Both the position numbers and the translations under genes were made by a program. A stretch of 64,000 nt of DNA, from positions 1 to 64,000 of the IMG/VR virus record IMGVR_UViG_3300028114_000957. One strand, written 5' to 3'. The stretch is from a virus. Each line of letters starts with the position of its first letter. The first letter of the stretch is position 1. The notes under the pieces were generated by a model that saw nothing but the letters and a program-made list of their open reading frames with translations, ran no database searches and was not told where the DNA came from. This document shows positions 25,573-34,217 of the stretch, one piece after another.

Positions 25573-26284
25573 ACCTTTCTAGAATTTTACCAATAAGTGG
25601 ATTTCTAACGTTTTTAGCATTTCTAAAGTCATATATACCAATGTCATTAACATTTTGAAACCTTTGAAGTGCGTCGTATAACCCTGATTGTTTTTTATCT
25701 TTATATCGGTCAGTTTGTTCTAAATCCCCCGATATAAAAAATTTACTATTATAACCAATCCTTGTCAATAGTAATTTAATTTGGTTTGGGGTTGCATTTT
25801 GTGCTTCTTCAAAAATTAAAATAGAATTATCGATATTCATTCCTCGCATATATGCCAATGCAAACACTTCAATAATTTCAGCCTCTTTTAGTTTTTCTCT
25901 TGTATCTTTCCCAATAATTTTATTTAATAGGTAATAAGATGGAAAAATATATGGGTCCAATTTTTCTTCCAAATTACCAGGTAAACTACCTAACTTTTCT
26001 TCTGCTTCAACCGCCGGCCTTACAATTATAATTTTTTCGTAAGTGTTAGTTGGGTCCATAAGTAAATCAACAGCAGCTTTCATTGCTATGTAACTTTTAC
26101 CAACACCTGCAGGACCTGAACAAATTGTAATTTGACTACTTACTAATATGTCGTAGTAGTCTTTTTGGTTATCAGATAAAAATTTACTTTTTTGTTTTCT
26201 TTTTATTACTGAATTAATAAAGTCTTTTTTTGTAAAAGACTGCGGTATAACAGGTTCATCTGTTGTTGTTTTTTTTCTTGTCAT
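25550..26284 (-). CDS. phoH: PhoH-like ATPase
   Basis: 244 residues. P-loop ATPase of the PhoH family, common in large phages. Walker A is GPAGVGKS at 57-64. The family strand IIIVRPAVEAEEKLGSLPG is at 86-103. Walker B is SILIFEEAQN at 154-163, followed by TRIGYNSKFFISGDLEQTD. PhoH proteins are linked to RNA metabolism and phosphate stress in bacteria; the phage role is unsettled. It lies 1 nt after gmd within the sugar island, an odd neighbour that suggests a single long unit rather than a dedicated pathway operon. Confidence 0.9.
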   Translation of the reverse strand: MTRKKTTTDEPVIPQSFTKKDFINSVIKRKQKSKFLSDNQKDYYDILVSSQITICSGPAGVGKSYIAMKAAVDLLMDPTNTYEKIIIVRPAVEAEEKLGSLPGNLEEKLDPYIFPSYYLLNKIIGKDTREKLKEAEIIEVFALAYMRGMNIDNSILIFEEAQNATPNQIKLLLTRIGYNSKFFISGDLEQTDRYKDKKQSGLYDALQRFQNVNDIGIYDFRNAKNVRNPLIGKILERYDEENRD

Positions 26285-26285
26285 A

Positions 26286-27272
26286 TTATAATATTTTTTT
26301 GTTCAATAGTTTCTCCATCCACCCATCAATCATGTTATCCATTAATGATTCAAAACTATATTCTGGTTCCCATCCTAAAACTGTTCTAATTTTTGTGGAG
26401 TCTCCTTTTAAGTATTTTAACTCCTCTGACCTTAAAAACTTTTCATTTTGAGTTACATATTTTGTATAGTCCAAATCAAGTTTTTTAAATACATATTCAA
26501 CCATTTCTCTTACGGAGTGTGTAGTCATTGTTGAAACAACAAAATCATCAGGATTTTCGTGGTTGACTATCATGTGCATAGCCCTTACATAATCTTTTGA
26601 GTGACCCCAATCTCTATATGAATCCATATTACCTAATTCTAATTTGTTAGTTAAACCTAATTTGATTTCTACCGCAGTTTTAACAACTTTATTTGTAACA
26701 AAATTAGAACCACGTCTTGGGGATTCGTGGTTGAAAAGAATACCGTTACAGGCGTGTAGATTGTATGCGTTTCTATAGTTCCTAACAATATTATATCCAA
26801 ATACTTTAGAACAACCATAAGGGGATACAGGATTCATTGGTGTTGTTTCTCTTTGGAACCCATCGGAGTCAACCGAATTTCCAAACATTTCAGAAGAGCT
26901 GGCTTGATAGAATTTAGCAGTTGGACATGAACGTCTGTAGGCTTCTAATATGTTTAAGATACCAATCGCATTTGTTTGAACGGTAAATTGTGGGATATCA
27001 AAACTAATTCTAACATGGCTTTGAGCGGCAAGATTATAGATTTCATCTGGTTGGATTTGGTCTAATAACTTTTCTAATCCGCCTTGGTCTAATAAATCTC
27101 CGTAGTGAATATTGACTTTGTTTCTTACCTCATCTGAAAACCTACTTTGTTGTGATTCTACACTTGAATTTCTTCTTATAATTCCGTGCACTTCATATCC
27201 TAATTCTAAAAGATATTCAGTTAAATATGAACCATCTTGTCCATTAATTCCTGTGATAAATGCTTTTTTCAT
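26286..27272 (-). CDS. gmd: GDP-mannose 4,6-dehydratase
   Basis: 328 residues, full family length. Converts GDP-mannose to GDP-4-keto-6-deoxymannose, the branch point to GDP-fucose, GDP-rhamnose and GDP-perosamine. The NADP-binding Rossmann loop is ITGINGQDGSYL (6-17). The catalytic Ser/Glu pair is in ASSSEMFG (about 124-131) and YGCSK carries Tyr152 and Lys156. FNHESPRRGSNFVTNK and GNMDSYRDWGHSKDYV are Gmd signatures. No reductase (fucose synthase) is seen in this window. The neighbouring aminotransferase-like and fucosyltransferase-like genes suggest the use of its product. Confidence 0.95.
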   Translation of the reverse strand: MKKAFITGINGQDGSYLTEYLLELGYEVHGIIRRNSSVESQQSRFSDEVRNKVNIHYGDLLDQGGLEKLLDQIQPDEIYNLAAQSHVRISFDIPQFTVQTNAIGILNILEAYRRSCPTAKFYQASSSEMFGNSVDSDGFQRETTPMNPVSPYGCSKVFGYNIVRNYRNAYNLHACNGILFNHESPRRGSNFVTNKVVKTAVEIKLGLTNKLELGNMDSYRDWGHSKDYVRAMHMIVNHENPDDFVVSTMTTHSVREMVEYVFKKLDLDYTKYVTQNEKFLRSEELKYLKGDSTKIRTVLGWEPEYSFESLMDNMIDGWMEKLLNKKIL

Positions 27273-27304
27273 TTTTTGTTTTTATTTTTATATTTTTAGT
27301 TCTT

Positions 27305-28747
27305 TTATTTTAATAAGTCAAGCTTGGAAAACACTTTACTTGCATCAACATATGTTGTGTGATTTCCGGTATCTTCATTAACGTTCGGAACGTTATCCAT
27401 TAAAATAATACCTCTAGCGGCATCTTCTGGTGTCATATACATGTGATACCCAAGCATTTTAATATGGTTTTCATCGGTATATGGTGTTGTTAAATCTCTA
27501 CCGTCATATGAGGCCAATTTGAGCCATTTATAAGACTCTAAACTATCGGTTAAAATAATACCACCTTTACCTATTGGTACTCTTTTTTTTAATTGGAATG
27601 ATACTATTTGTAATGCATTACCCCCAACATACATATTTTTGGTCCATCTAACCGCACCATCCCAAACTCTAGAACCTTTAAGTTGGTAAACACCGGACCA
27701 CTCCAAGTCTTCGAATTCTACTTTATTTCCTGCTTGTATGATTTGCATAGGTGCGGAAATGTATGTCATTTTTGGTATGGTAAGGGTAGAGTCTTTTTCT
27801 AGCTCACCAATCGATTGTAAATATTTTAAAGCTAAAAATAATCCGTGAGAACAACAATCAACCGTTACCGCATATTTGCAACCGGCAAAATTGGCGACTT
27901 TAGTTTCAAAAATGTCAATCACATCTCTAGGGTCCGCCCAATTATACCCTAATTCTTTTAATTGGTCTAACTCCGGTCTTTGCATGTGTTTTGGTACCCG
28001 ACCAATTGGCCAACTATCATATTTGACTTCATTTGATATATTTGGAATTGAGTCAATAACTTCTTTAGAAACTCTAACATCTTCAATATCGTAAGATTTG
28101 ATGATGTTTATGTAGTTGTTGTTATCTATTTCATTTAAAAACAATCCCCCTGTAAAACTATTTGGTTGAATATTTAATTCCCAAATGTCATAAAATTCAG
28201 TTGTTTTAACCAAAGTGGCACCTTTATCATAGGTAGTCTTAATGGCAATAAAACAAACTTTAAAGTTTTTGAAATTATGAACAGTTTGTAACAACCCAAC
28301 CATTTTTTCTAGTTGTTGAATTGTTGGTGCATTTTCCCAAGTATTGTATGTGTAATTGAATAATGTATTAAAATTAACTAATTTTTTAAATCTTTGGTGG
28401 CACTTAATAAAATGACTTTTATCTTTTTCATTATTTAAGTTGTGGTGCGGAAATAATGCGTTGTCCATACTTACAGTTTCATCATAAAAACGATTTGCCG
28501 TTCTTAAGGAGTTTGGTAAGCGAACTCCGGTTTCTGGGTCGATTGTCAATACGTTACATTCAACGGTCACATTATTTTCAGGTTTTAATAATTCTTTAAA
28601 ATCATCGGCAATTATATGGTTTATAATTTCAATTTTAGATGTGTTCATAAAATCAAAAAATCCAGAAAACTCTCTATAGTTGTAATGTTTCAAAATTTCA
28701 GAATTTTGACATCTACTACCTAAACTGTGTATTGTATTAAATTTCAT
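27305..28747 (-). CDS. Fusion: DUF1796-like domain plus short DegT/StrS-type aminotransferase
   Basis: 480 residues. Residues 1-225 resemble DUF1796 (papain-like putative peptidase fold): SLGSRCQNSEIL at 8-19 and SGFFDFMNT nearby. From about 250 a DegT/DnrJ/EryC1/StrS-like aminotransferase follows: FETKVANFAGCKYAVTVDCC, then WDGAV, then VSFQLKKRVPIGKGGIILTD, where a Lys would hold PLP. The aminotransferase part is only about 230 residues and lacks the usual C-terminal domain, so activity is uncertain. Next to Gmd it could be a perosamine-synthase-like enzyme (4-keto to 4-amino); this is inference. The ATG overlaps the GT10 gene by 11 nt. Confidence 0.7.
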   Translation of the reverse strand: MKFNTIHSLGSRCQNSEILKHYNYREFSGFFDFMNTSKIEIINHIIADDFKELLKPENNVTVECNVLTIDPETGVRLPNSLRTANRFYDETVSMDNALFPHHNLNNEKDKSHFIKCHQRFKKLVNFNTLFNYTYNTWENAPTIQQLEKMVGLLQTVHNFKNFKVCFIAIKTTYDKGATLVKTTEFYDIWELNIQPNSFTGGLFLNEIDNNNYINIIKSYDIEDVRVSKEVIDSIPNISNEVKYDSWPIGRVPKHMQRPELDQLKELGYNWADPRDVIDIFETKVANFAGCKYAVTVDCCSHGLFLALKYLQSIGELEKDSTLTIPKMTYISAPMQIIQAGNKVEFEDLEWSGVYQLKGSRVWDGAVRWTKNMYVGGNALQIVSFQLKKRVPIGKGGIILTDSLESYKWLKLASYDGRDLTTPYTDENHIKMLGYHMYMTPEDAARGIILMDNVPNVNEDTGNHTTYVDASKVFSKLDLLK

Positions 28748-29543
28748 TTTTAATGTATTTTAAATATATATAATCTTCGGCGACCAATAAATCTTTCGCC
28801 CTTTTAAAGTTGTCTATGACTGCATTTATTTTTGAATTATATAAATCAAAAGATAAATCTTCAATTTTAAATTCTTCATTTAATACAATAATACCATCTT
28901 TGTTGAAAAAATCACCTATGTTGGGTATTCCGTAATAAACTGGTATAGTTCCAGTCATAAAACAATCAGTAATTTTTTCAGTAAACATATTCGAATAAGT
29001 CCCATTTTCCATTGTGATAGAAAAACAATAATCTCTTAAACCATCTTCTTTGTTTGATAATTCTCTAAAACCTCTACCATAATGGTCACATTGGTTTGAA
29101 AATTTATTAATCATTTGTTGTCTAAAAACGTGTTCACTACATATTACTTTATTAGATGCAATCATTGAAACTATTTTTGTTTTTTTGTAAATTTCACCTT
29201 CATTAATAAATGATTTGCCGCTACATTGAGTTAATGCAAAAATATCAGAATATTTGGCTAACTCTACATCGTGTGTGAATACCAAAATAAAGTTTTGTTT
29301 TAAATAATCAACATTATTTTTAGCCCATTCATATAAATCGTTAATTATTGTTTTTGATTCAGATAACCATCCATAATTTTTTGTATTTGGATTAGTTGGT
29401 GACGTTAACCCTTGGTCAACATAGATTGATATTGGTGCCGTTTGAACACCTTTGACCCATTTTATGTATAATGGGTCAAAACCTGATGTTGATGGGCTGT
29501 GTTGGAAACCACCACCTATTAAATTAATTTCTTGTCTGTTCAT
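28737..29543 (-). CDS. GT10-type (alpha-1,3/4-fucosyltransferase-like) glycosyltransferase
   Basis: 268 residues. The GT10 signature is in the C-terminal half (about 170-205): FSITMENGTYSNMFTEKI, then TGTIPVYYGIPNIGDFF. It corresponds to the donor-binding motif of bacterial FucT enzymes that use GDP-fucose or similar GDP-sugars. The N-terminal half is variable, as usual for the family. The neighbouring Gmd produces the precursor of GDP-6-deoxysugars, which fits. It overlaps the SGNH gene by 20 nt and the aminotransferase fusion by 11 nt. Confidence 0.75.
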   Translation of the reverse strand: MNRQEINLIGGGFQHSPSTSGFDPLYIKWVKGVQTAPISIYVDQGLTSPTNPNTKNYGWLSESKTIINDLYEWAKNNVDYLKQNFILVFTHDVELAKYSDIFALTQCSGKSFINEGEIYKKTKIVSMIASNKVICSEHVFRQQMINKFSNQCDHYGRGFRELSNKEDGLRDYCFSITMENGTYSNMFTEKITDCFMTGTIPVYYGIPNIGDFFNKDGIIVLNEEFKIEDLSFDLYNSKINAVIDNFKRAKDLLVAEDYIYLKYIKNEI

Positions 29544-30222
29544 CTATATATTTTGAAAAGGCCTTAATCAATAGTGGCATCGCCTCTTGTGATAAGTGTA
29601 TGTCATCCATAATGAATTTTGGGTCCGTTGTCCCATCCGGTAACATTAGAGATTTTGATATATCTACAAAAGGTATATTGTTTTCAATACATTTATTATT
29701 TAGATAACTATTAAAAATCAACGTCATATTATTTCTAAAAACGACTTCACCATAGTCAATCGGTGTTTGTCTACCAACAGATGATGCCGGTGACCCATAA
29801 ACACCCACATTAATACCTTTGTTTTTTAAATATAAAACTGTTTCCATATACCTATCAATACAAATTTTAATACCTTCTTCAAAAGTAATACCTTGTCTAT
29901 CAGCATTAAATCCAATGTGGTTTCTTATGTCTATTTCACCAAAACACGTAAAAACATAATCTTTTTCACTAACACCATATTCTAATATTGCTTGTTCTAT
30001 TCTTGGTAATTTATCAAAAGAATTATATGCAGTATTTGACCCAATTTTGATAGGACAAAAATACGGTATTCTTTGTTCAAAACGATTAATTAAAGGTCTT
30101 AATTGACCCGAAGACAGTGTGTAACACGTCCCAAATTCTGGTTGAATGTGCCTCAACCCATCATGTGTCTTATCGGTGCCCGAAAAAACTGAAACATGAC
30201 TATCACCAATTATATAAATCAT
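29524..30222 (-). CDS. SGNH/GDSL-type hydrolase or acyltransferase
   Basis: 232 residues. Block I is IIGDSHVS with Ser8, block II-type Gly lies in the following loop, block III is in FTCFGEIDIRNH, and block V DDIH (206-209) supplies the Asp/His pair. This family removes or transfers acyl groups, including O-acetyl groups on glycans. In a sugar island it may edit acetylation of the phage-encoded glycan. There is no signal peptide, so it is cytoplasmic. It overlaps both neighbours slightly (4 and 20 nt). Confidence 0.75.
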   Translation of the reverse strand: MIYIIGDSHVSVFSGTDKTHDGLRHIQPEFGTCYTLSSGQLRPLINRFEQRIPYFCPIKIGSNTAYNSFDKLPRIEQAILEYGVSEKDYVFTCFGEIDIRNHIGFNADRQGITFEEGIKICIDRYMETVLYLKNKGINVGVYGSPASSVGRQTPIDYGEVVFRNNMTLIFNSYLNNKCIENNIPFVDISKSLMLPDGTTDPKFIMDDIHLSQEAMPLLIKAFSKYIDEQTRN

Positions 30223-31046
30223 ACTCTATAAACTTGTTTTATGTTTTCTGCTAAAATACTAGCAATAATAGATACTGAAGAAACATCTGCCTTTAACATA
30301 TAATCACATTTTGCTAATGTAAATATTTCTTGAATACACTCAATACCTAGTTTGTATTTGTGTTGTTCTCTATTCCCAATAAACCTATCATATGGGTGTA
30401 GGTGAGGGTTCTGTTCATCTGCTCTGAACATATCTTTATAATATATAACGGGTATTTTAACACTTTCTTTTATGTTTTTTATTATCGTACCGTCATCTGT
30501 TGCTAAAAAAATCTGTTTTATTTCTGGTTTTTCAACCAAAATATTATTTATTTTGTCAAGGTATTTGTCAATAGTTGAAACATTATGATAATGTTTCATG
30601 TCTGTTAATCTAACTTGAACACCTAAAGTAGTCTTTCCCTCAATATTATTAACATAAAAGTCTTCTAACATTTCTTTCAAATAAGTCTTTAATTGAAACG
30701 AATTGTAAAATTTATTTTTCAATTCAATGAAGTTTTGCGGATACATAAACATTTCTCTGTCCTCATAATTTATCTTAGCAGAAATCAGACTATTCATGTT
30801 GGTGAATGCCTCACCTTCATTTATTTTTGTTTGCTCAAAGTAATATTCCCAACAATTATTTGTGTTGTGAATAGTTGAGCCAATTTCCGTACAAACACAT
30901 TCATTTGTTTCCATATCAACGTGTAACTTATCATCTAAATTTATATGTGTTAAAGCGTTTAACGTAATAAATATGTTACCAGCAAAACCAACGCCAGCAA
31001 ACTGGTGTGATGGTGATATTTTTACAAATTGTAAATTATATTTCAT
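30219..31046 (-). CDS. O-fucosyltransferase-like GT-B protein (GT11/GT23-like), copy 1
   Basis: 275 residues. The segment TLGVQVRLTDMKHYH corresponds to the H-x-R-R-x-D donor loop of fucosyltransferases, followed by IFLATDDGTII and an end region with CDYMLKADVSSVSIIAS. The same layout and the final ENIKQV(Y/F)(R/K) occur in the protein at 32141, so the two are probably paralogues. The donor may be GDP-fucose or another GDP-sugar; this is inferred from fold and from Gmd nearby. Overlaps the acetyltransferase gene by 11 nt. Confidence 0.6.
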   Translation of the reverse strand: MKYNLQFVKISPSHQFAGVGFAGNIFITLNALTHINLDDKLHVDMETNECVCTEIGSTIHNTNNCWEYYFEQTKINEGEAFTNMNSLISAKINYEDREMFMYPQNFIELKNKFYNSFQLKTYLKEMLEDFYVNNIEGKTTLGVQVRLTDMKHYHNVSTIDKYLDKINNILVEKPEIKQIFLATDDGTIIKNIKESVKIPVIYYKDMFRADEQNPHLHPYDRFIGNREQHKYKLGIECIQEIFTLAKCDYMLKADVSSVSIIASILAENIKQVYRV

Positions 31047-31563
31047 AACCTAATTTTTTATAGTTTTCAATTATCTTTTCTGAATTTATTTTTTTTACTA
31101 ATACGGCGGGGTTACCTTTGTAAACCCCCCATTCTTCAGTATCACCAATAAGTAAGCTACCTGCGGTTAAAAGTACCCCACGTCTAAGTATTGACCCAGG
31201 TAATACAATCGCGTTTGTCCCAATATTAGAAAACTTTTCCATAATAACGGGTTTGATTATTTGACTACCTTTTAAATCATCAGGAATCATAGCGCCAAAT
31301 AAACCACTATCATCAAATCTATCTGAACCACAAATAATTCTAGCACCTGCCATTATGTTATTAAAACCTTTTGCCGTAAAAGAACTATTTTTTCCACCTA
31401 TAATTGTAACGTATGGACTAATATGTACATAATCACCTATTGTGACGTTTGTTGAGCAATATACACCTTTATCTATTGCAACATGTGAACCACTTATAGT
31501 TAAATTTTGTTTAGATAATACATCGTTATCAATAAACACGTCATCACCAATTATATTAATCAT
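31036..31563 (-). CDS. Left-handed beta-helix (hexapeptide) acyltransferase
   Basis: 175 residues. Hexapeptide-repeat coils run through the protein (ISGSHVAIDKGVYCSTNVTIG, with ISPYVTIIGG and IGTNAIVLPGSILRRGVLL). It ends in the usual GDTEEWGVYKGNPAVLVKKI cap of WbbJ/CatB-like O- or N-acetyltransferases. No His in a standard catalytic loop could be assigned with certainty. With Gmd and the aminotransferase fusion, a GDP-N-acetylperosamine route (dehydratase, aminotransferase, N-acetyltransferase) is conceivable. It overlaps the methyltransferase gene by 4 nt. Confidence 0.75.
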   Translation of the reverse strand: MINIIGDDVFIDNDVLSKQNLTISGSHVAIDKGVYCSTNVTIGDYVHISPYVTIIGGKNSSFTAKGFNNIMAGARIICGSDRFDDSGLFGAMIPDDLKGSQIIKPVIMEKFSNIGTNAIVLPGSILRRGVLLTAGSLLIGDTEEWGVYKGNPAVLVKKINSEKIIENYKKLGYEI

Positions 31564-32138
31564 ATCGTTTTTTTAAAATCTTCAACAGAAATCAAATTTA
31601 ATAATCTAATTCTATCATTTTCTAACATTTCCCACGTTAATTCTGAATCAATTGTTATGATTTTTTGTTTACCTTTTTTGATAATCCCACATCCGTAATC
31701 TGTATCAACTACCACCATATACAAATCATCACGTTCTGTTTTTAGTTTGACCCAAGCTTTCCAACAATCACCAGTCCATTCAGATTCCAACTTTGGTTGG
31801 GGATATCTTTGAATAAACTCTGAATGTGGGTTCATGTCGTGGCAAATAATAAATCCACCATCGTTTAAAACACGTAACGAATTATTAATATCTTTATAAA
31901 CTTGCTCGGACCAATGTAAACCATCAATAAAAATAATATCAAAAGTTTCATTGTTTTGGTCAAAAAAGTCATCCGAAGTTAATCTAAATGTCACAGGAAC
32001 AGTAGGTGTTGGGTCAACACAAATTTTATATTCACATTGAATGTTATTAAAATTAATTCCTGGCCCCATACCTATTTCTAGATATTTTTTTCCATTCGTT
32101 TTATTTATTAAAAATTGGATAATTTCTGTTCTTGTCAT
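31560..32138 (-). CDS. Class I SAM-dependent methyltransferase
   Basis: 192 residues. Motif I is KYLEIGMGPGINF (the SAM-binding Gly loop). An acidic strand end lies at YKICVDPTP, and the core strand is FDIIFIDGLHWSEQV, followed by LNDGGFIICHDMNP. It belongs with the Methyltransf_24-like small-molecule/sugar methyltransferases often found in O-antigen clusters. The substrate is likely a sugar or glycan, inferred from context. 4-nt overlap with the acetyltransferase gene suggests coupling. Confidence 0.75.
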   Translation of the reverse strand: MTRTEIIQFLINKTNGKKYLEIGMGPGINFNNIQCEYKICVDPTPTVPVTFRLTSDDFFDQNNETFDIIFIDGLHWSEQVYKDINNSLRVLNDGGFIICHDMNPHSEFIQRYPQPKLESEWTGDCWKAWVKLKTERDDLYMVVVDTDYGCGIIKKGKQKIITIDSELTWEMLENDRIRLLNLISVEDFKKTI

Positions 32139-32140
32139 AA

Positions 32141-32998
32141 TTAAATTTTGAATACTTGTTTTATATTTTCATTCCAAATCACAGCACCCGCTAAAACACC
32201 TGATAGTCGACCAAACAAATAATCACATTTACCTAATAATTTAGCTTGTATTATTGTTTCTTCACCTAATAACTTACAATGGTCGGGTCTTTTTGTACTA
32301 ACATTTGGCCAACAATGAACTTGGTTAATATACTCCATCGATTCATCTGTTCTTCTAAAAACGTTAGGCATAAAATAAGATGACGGAAATTTTTTATGTA
32401 GTTCATTAATATATTCCATGTCTTCACTGACAATTAAAAGTTTTGTTATTTTTGGGTTTTCATCCAGTATCTTACTGATTTCTTTAATGTAATCATTTAC
32501 ATCAAACACCCCGTACATTGGGTGATGTAGGTTATATTCAGTACCTCTGGCCATAACACCTAATACCACATGACCTTTTAATTCTTGTTCATATATTTTG
32601 TCAATTTTATCTAAAATATATTGTTTAGGTTTAATATATAATTTATCAATTGTTTGTTGTCGGTTTAATTCCGATGGCTCATCAAAGTAATGTTTACTAT
32701 GGTCAATTAAATCTGGTCTAGGTTTGTTGGTACAAAAGTTAACCGAATCTTCGGGACTCGGTATCTTTTGGTCAAACCAAAAATCAAAAGGATTGCCATT
32801 AGGGACTAATGTTGTTGATTCAAACGGATTAAATCCCTCAACCCAAGTTGTTTGACCCCAATCGATATATGGTATACCATTACCTCCAGTTTCGTGATGA
32901 TGGATTAATTGCTCCAAACAAATTCTATAGTTTGAAAAAAATCCATACCCAAATCCCCATCCATGATTGATAGGTGCTATACGATAAAAATTAGTCAT
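32141..32998 (-). CDS. O-fucosyltransferase-like GT-B protein, copy 2
   Basis: 285 residues. VVLGVMARGTEYN occupies the donor-loop position (H-x-R-R-x-D in relatives; here R-G-T-E). LLIVSEDMEYI matches the strand after it, and GKCDYLFGRLSGVLAGAVIW closes the domain. The end ENIKQVFKI parallels the protein at 30219. The variant donor loop may mean another GDP-sugar or a changed mechanism. It overlaps the cupin gene by 8 nt. Confidence 0.6.
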   Translation of the reverse strand: MTNFYRIAPINHGWGFGYGFFSNYRICLEQLIHHHETGGNGIPYIDWGQTTWVEGFNPFESTTLVPNGNPFDFWFDQKIPSPEDSVNFCTNKPRPDLIDHSKHYFDEPSELNRQQTIDKLYIKPKQYILDKIDKIYEQELKGHVVLGVMARGTEYNLHHPMYGVFDVNDYIKEISKILDENPKITKLLIVSEDMEYINELHKKFPSSYFMPNVFRRTDESMEYINQVHCWPNVSTKRPDHCKLLGEETIIQAKLLGKCDYLFGRLSGVLAGAVIWNENIKQVFKI

Positions 32999-33410
32999 TC
33001 TTAATGAAGGTTTTATCTAAGGATTGACCTTCATAAGGTCCTGTTTTATACTCATAAACAATCGTATCATCTTCTAAAATCTCGTATGTGTGCCCACCAT
33101 ATAGTGTGAAGCTGGCATCACCAGCACCTAAAATTGGCGTTGATATTATTGTATCATCAATGTCGTATAATATACATTTAACACGACCTTTTATAACCAC
33201 CCAAGATTCTTGTGCAATTTGTTTTGGGTGGTGTCTATCTTTGGTTATGTGTTTGTGTGGCGGGAAAGTTTTTCTCCTTTCCATTCTTAATGTGGCACAC
33301 TGAATAAAATTATCTTCTGGGACAATTTCAGTTCTTCCTTGTATTTCAGATAATCTATTAATAACATGTAATAGTTTTCCTTTTTCAATTTTTGAATAAA
33401 TTTTTTCCAT
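32991..33410 (-). CDS. Cupin-fold protein, WbuC-like
   Basis: 139 residues. A single cupin barrel: metal motif 1 is around FPPHKHITKDRHHP, and the second half has LGAGDASFTLYGGHTYEIL and a closing GPYEGQSLDKTFI. The ending is characteristic of the WbuC-type cupins of O-antigen loci. An isomerase or binding role in sugar-nucleotide metabolism is plausible; no reaction is established for this branch. It lies 3 nt after the GT11 gene. Confidence 0.7.
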   Translation of the reverse strand: MEKIYSKIEKGKLLHVINRLSEIQGRTEIVPEDNFIQCATLRMERRKTFPPHKHITKDRHHPKQIAQESWVVIKGRVKCILYDIDDTIISTPILGAGDASFTLYGGHTYEILEDDTIVYEYKTGPYEGQSLDKTFIKND

Positions 33411-33413
33411 TTT

Positions 33414-34217
33414 TTAAAACCTAATCCAATTTTCGGGTAATATATCCCCTGTGTTATGATGTATTGATTCTCCAAACCATTTTAAAGGTCCAATGACTTT
33501 TTTAAAAGGGTTATTATTTAACCATGCTCCCCACCAAGAAAATGAAGAGTTAGAAATAATATTATTCCTACACAAACTCATTAAATACATTTCAATATAA
33601 TCCTTTTCATTTTCAATGTAAAGTGAGTTGGGTAGATTTAAATTTTTCTTACACCATTCTATGTCGTCACTAAATGTTACAAACATATCAGTAATATTTT
33701 TTAATTTTTCAACCGCACAAAGGTAATATTCTAAGCTCTGTGTGGGGTGATGGTTTGGGAAATTTAAATAATCTCCCCTCCTAATATGAAGTGATGTACA
33801 ATTTTTTTGAAAAATTATTGGGTATTTTTCAAAAAGGTATTCTTTATCAATAAAACTAAAATCAATAAAATCTATTATATGTGTACGATTGTGTTTAAAA
33901 TACTTTTCACTCTGAAAAAACCCATCTATGAAAACATCTTGTGTGATTGGGTCGGTTTCAATAAACTCAAAGGGATATTTAATTATTTGCGGTTGTGGGT
34001 TTGTTACGTTATCTGTTTTTAAATTTTTAAAAATTTTTATATACTCATTACTATGATTTAATTTTGGGTTGTGAGTATTTTCTAAATCTAAATAAGATAA
34101 ATGATGATGTAAGTTTGGAAATGAGCAATTGGTGTTATTATCGATTGATAAGGATTTAGTAGCTGCAATTTGAAAAAACATATTTCCTAAACCCCCTTTC
34201 AAATTACAATATATCAT
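33414..34217 (-). CDS. Alpha-1,2-fucosyltransferase-type glycosyltransferase (GT11)
   Basis: 267 residues, normal GT11 length. The N-terminal signature is LKGGLGNMFFQ (6-16). The donor loop is LHIRRGDYLN, and the C-terminal signature is ISNSSFSWWGAWLN, followed by a K-V-I-G-P-x-x-W end. GT11 enzymes transfer L-fucose from GDP-fucose. No GDP-fucose synthase is in the window, so fucose could come from the host or a gene elsewhere. Overlaps the GT2 gene by 4 nt. Confidence 0.88.
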   Translation of the reverse strand: MIYCNLKGGLGNMFFQIAATKSLSIDNNTNCSFPNLHHHLSYLDLENTHNPKLNHSNEYIKIFKNLKTDNVTNPQPQIIKYPFEFIETDPITQDVFIDGFFQSEKYFKHNRTHIIDFIDFSFIDKEYLFEKYPIIFQKNCTSLHIRRGDYLNFPNHHPTQSLEYYLCAVEKLKNITDMFVTFSDDIEWCKKNLNLPNSLYIENEKDYIEMYLMSLCRNNIISNSSFSWWGAWLNNNPFKKVIGPLKWFGESIHHNTGDILPENWIRF

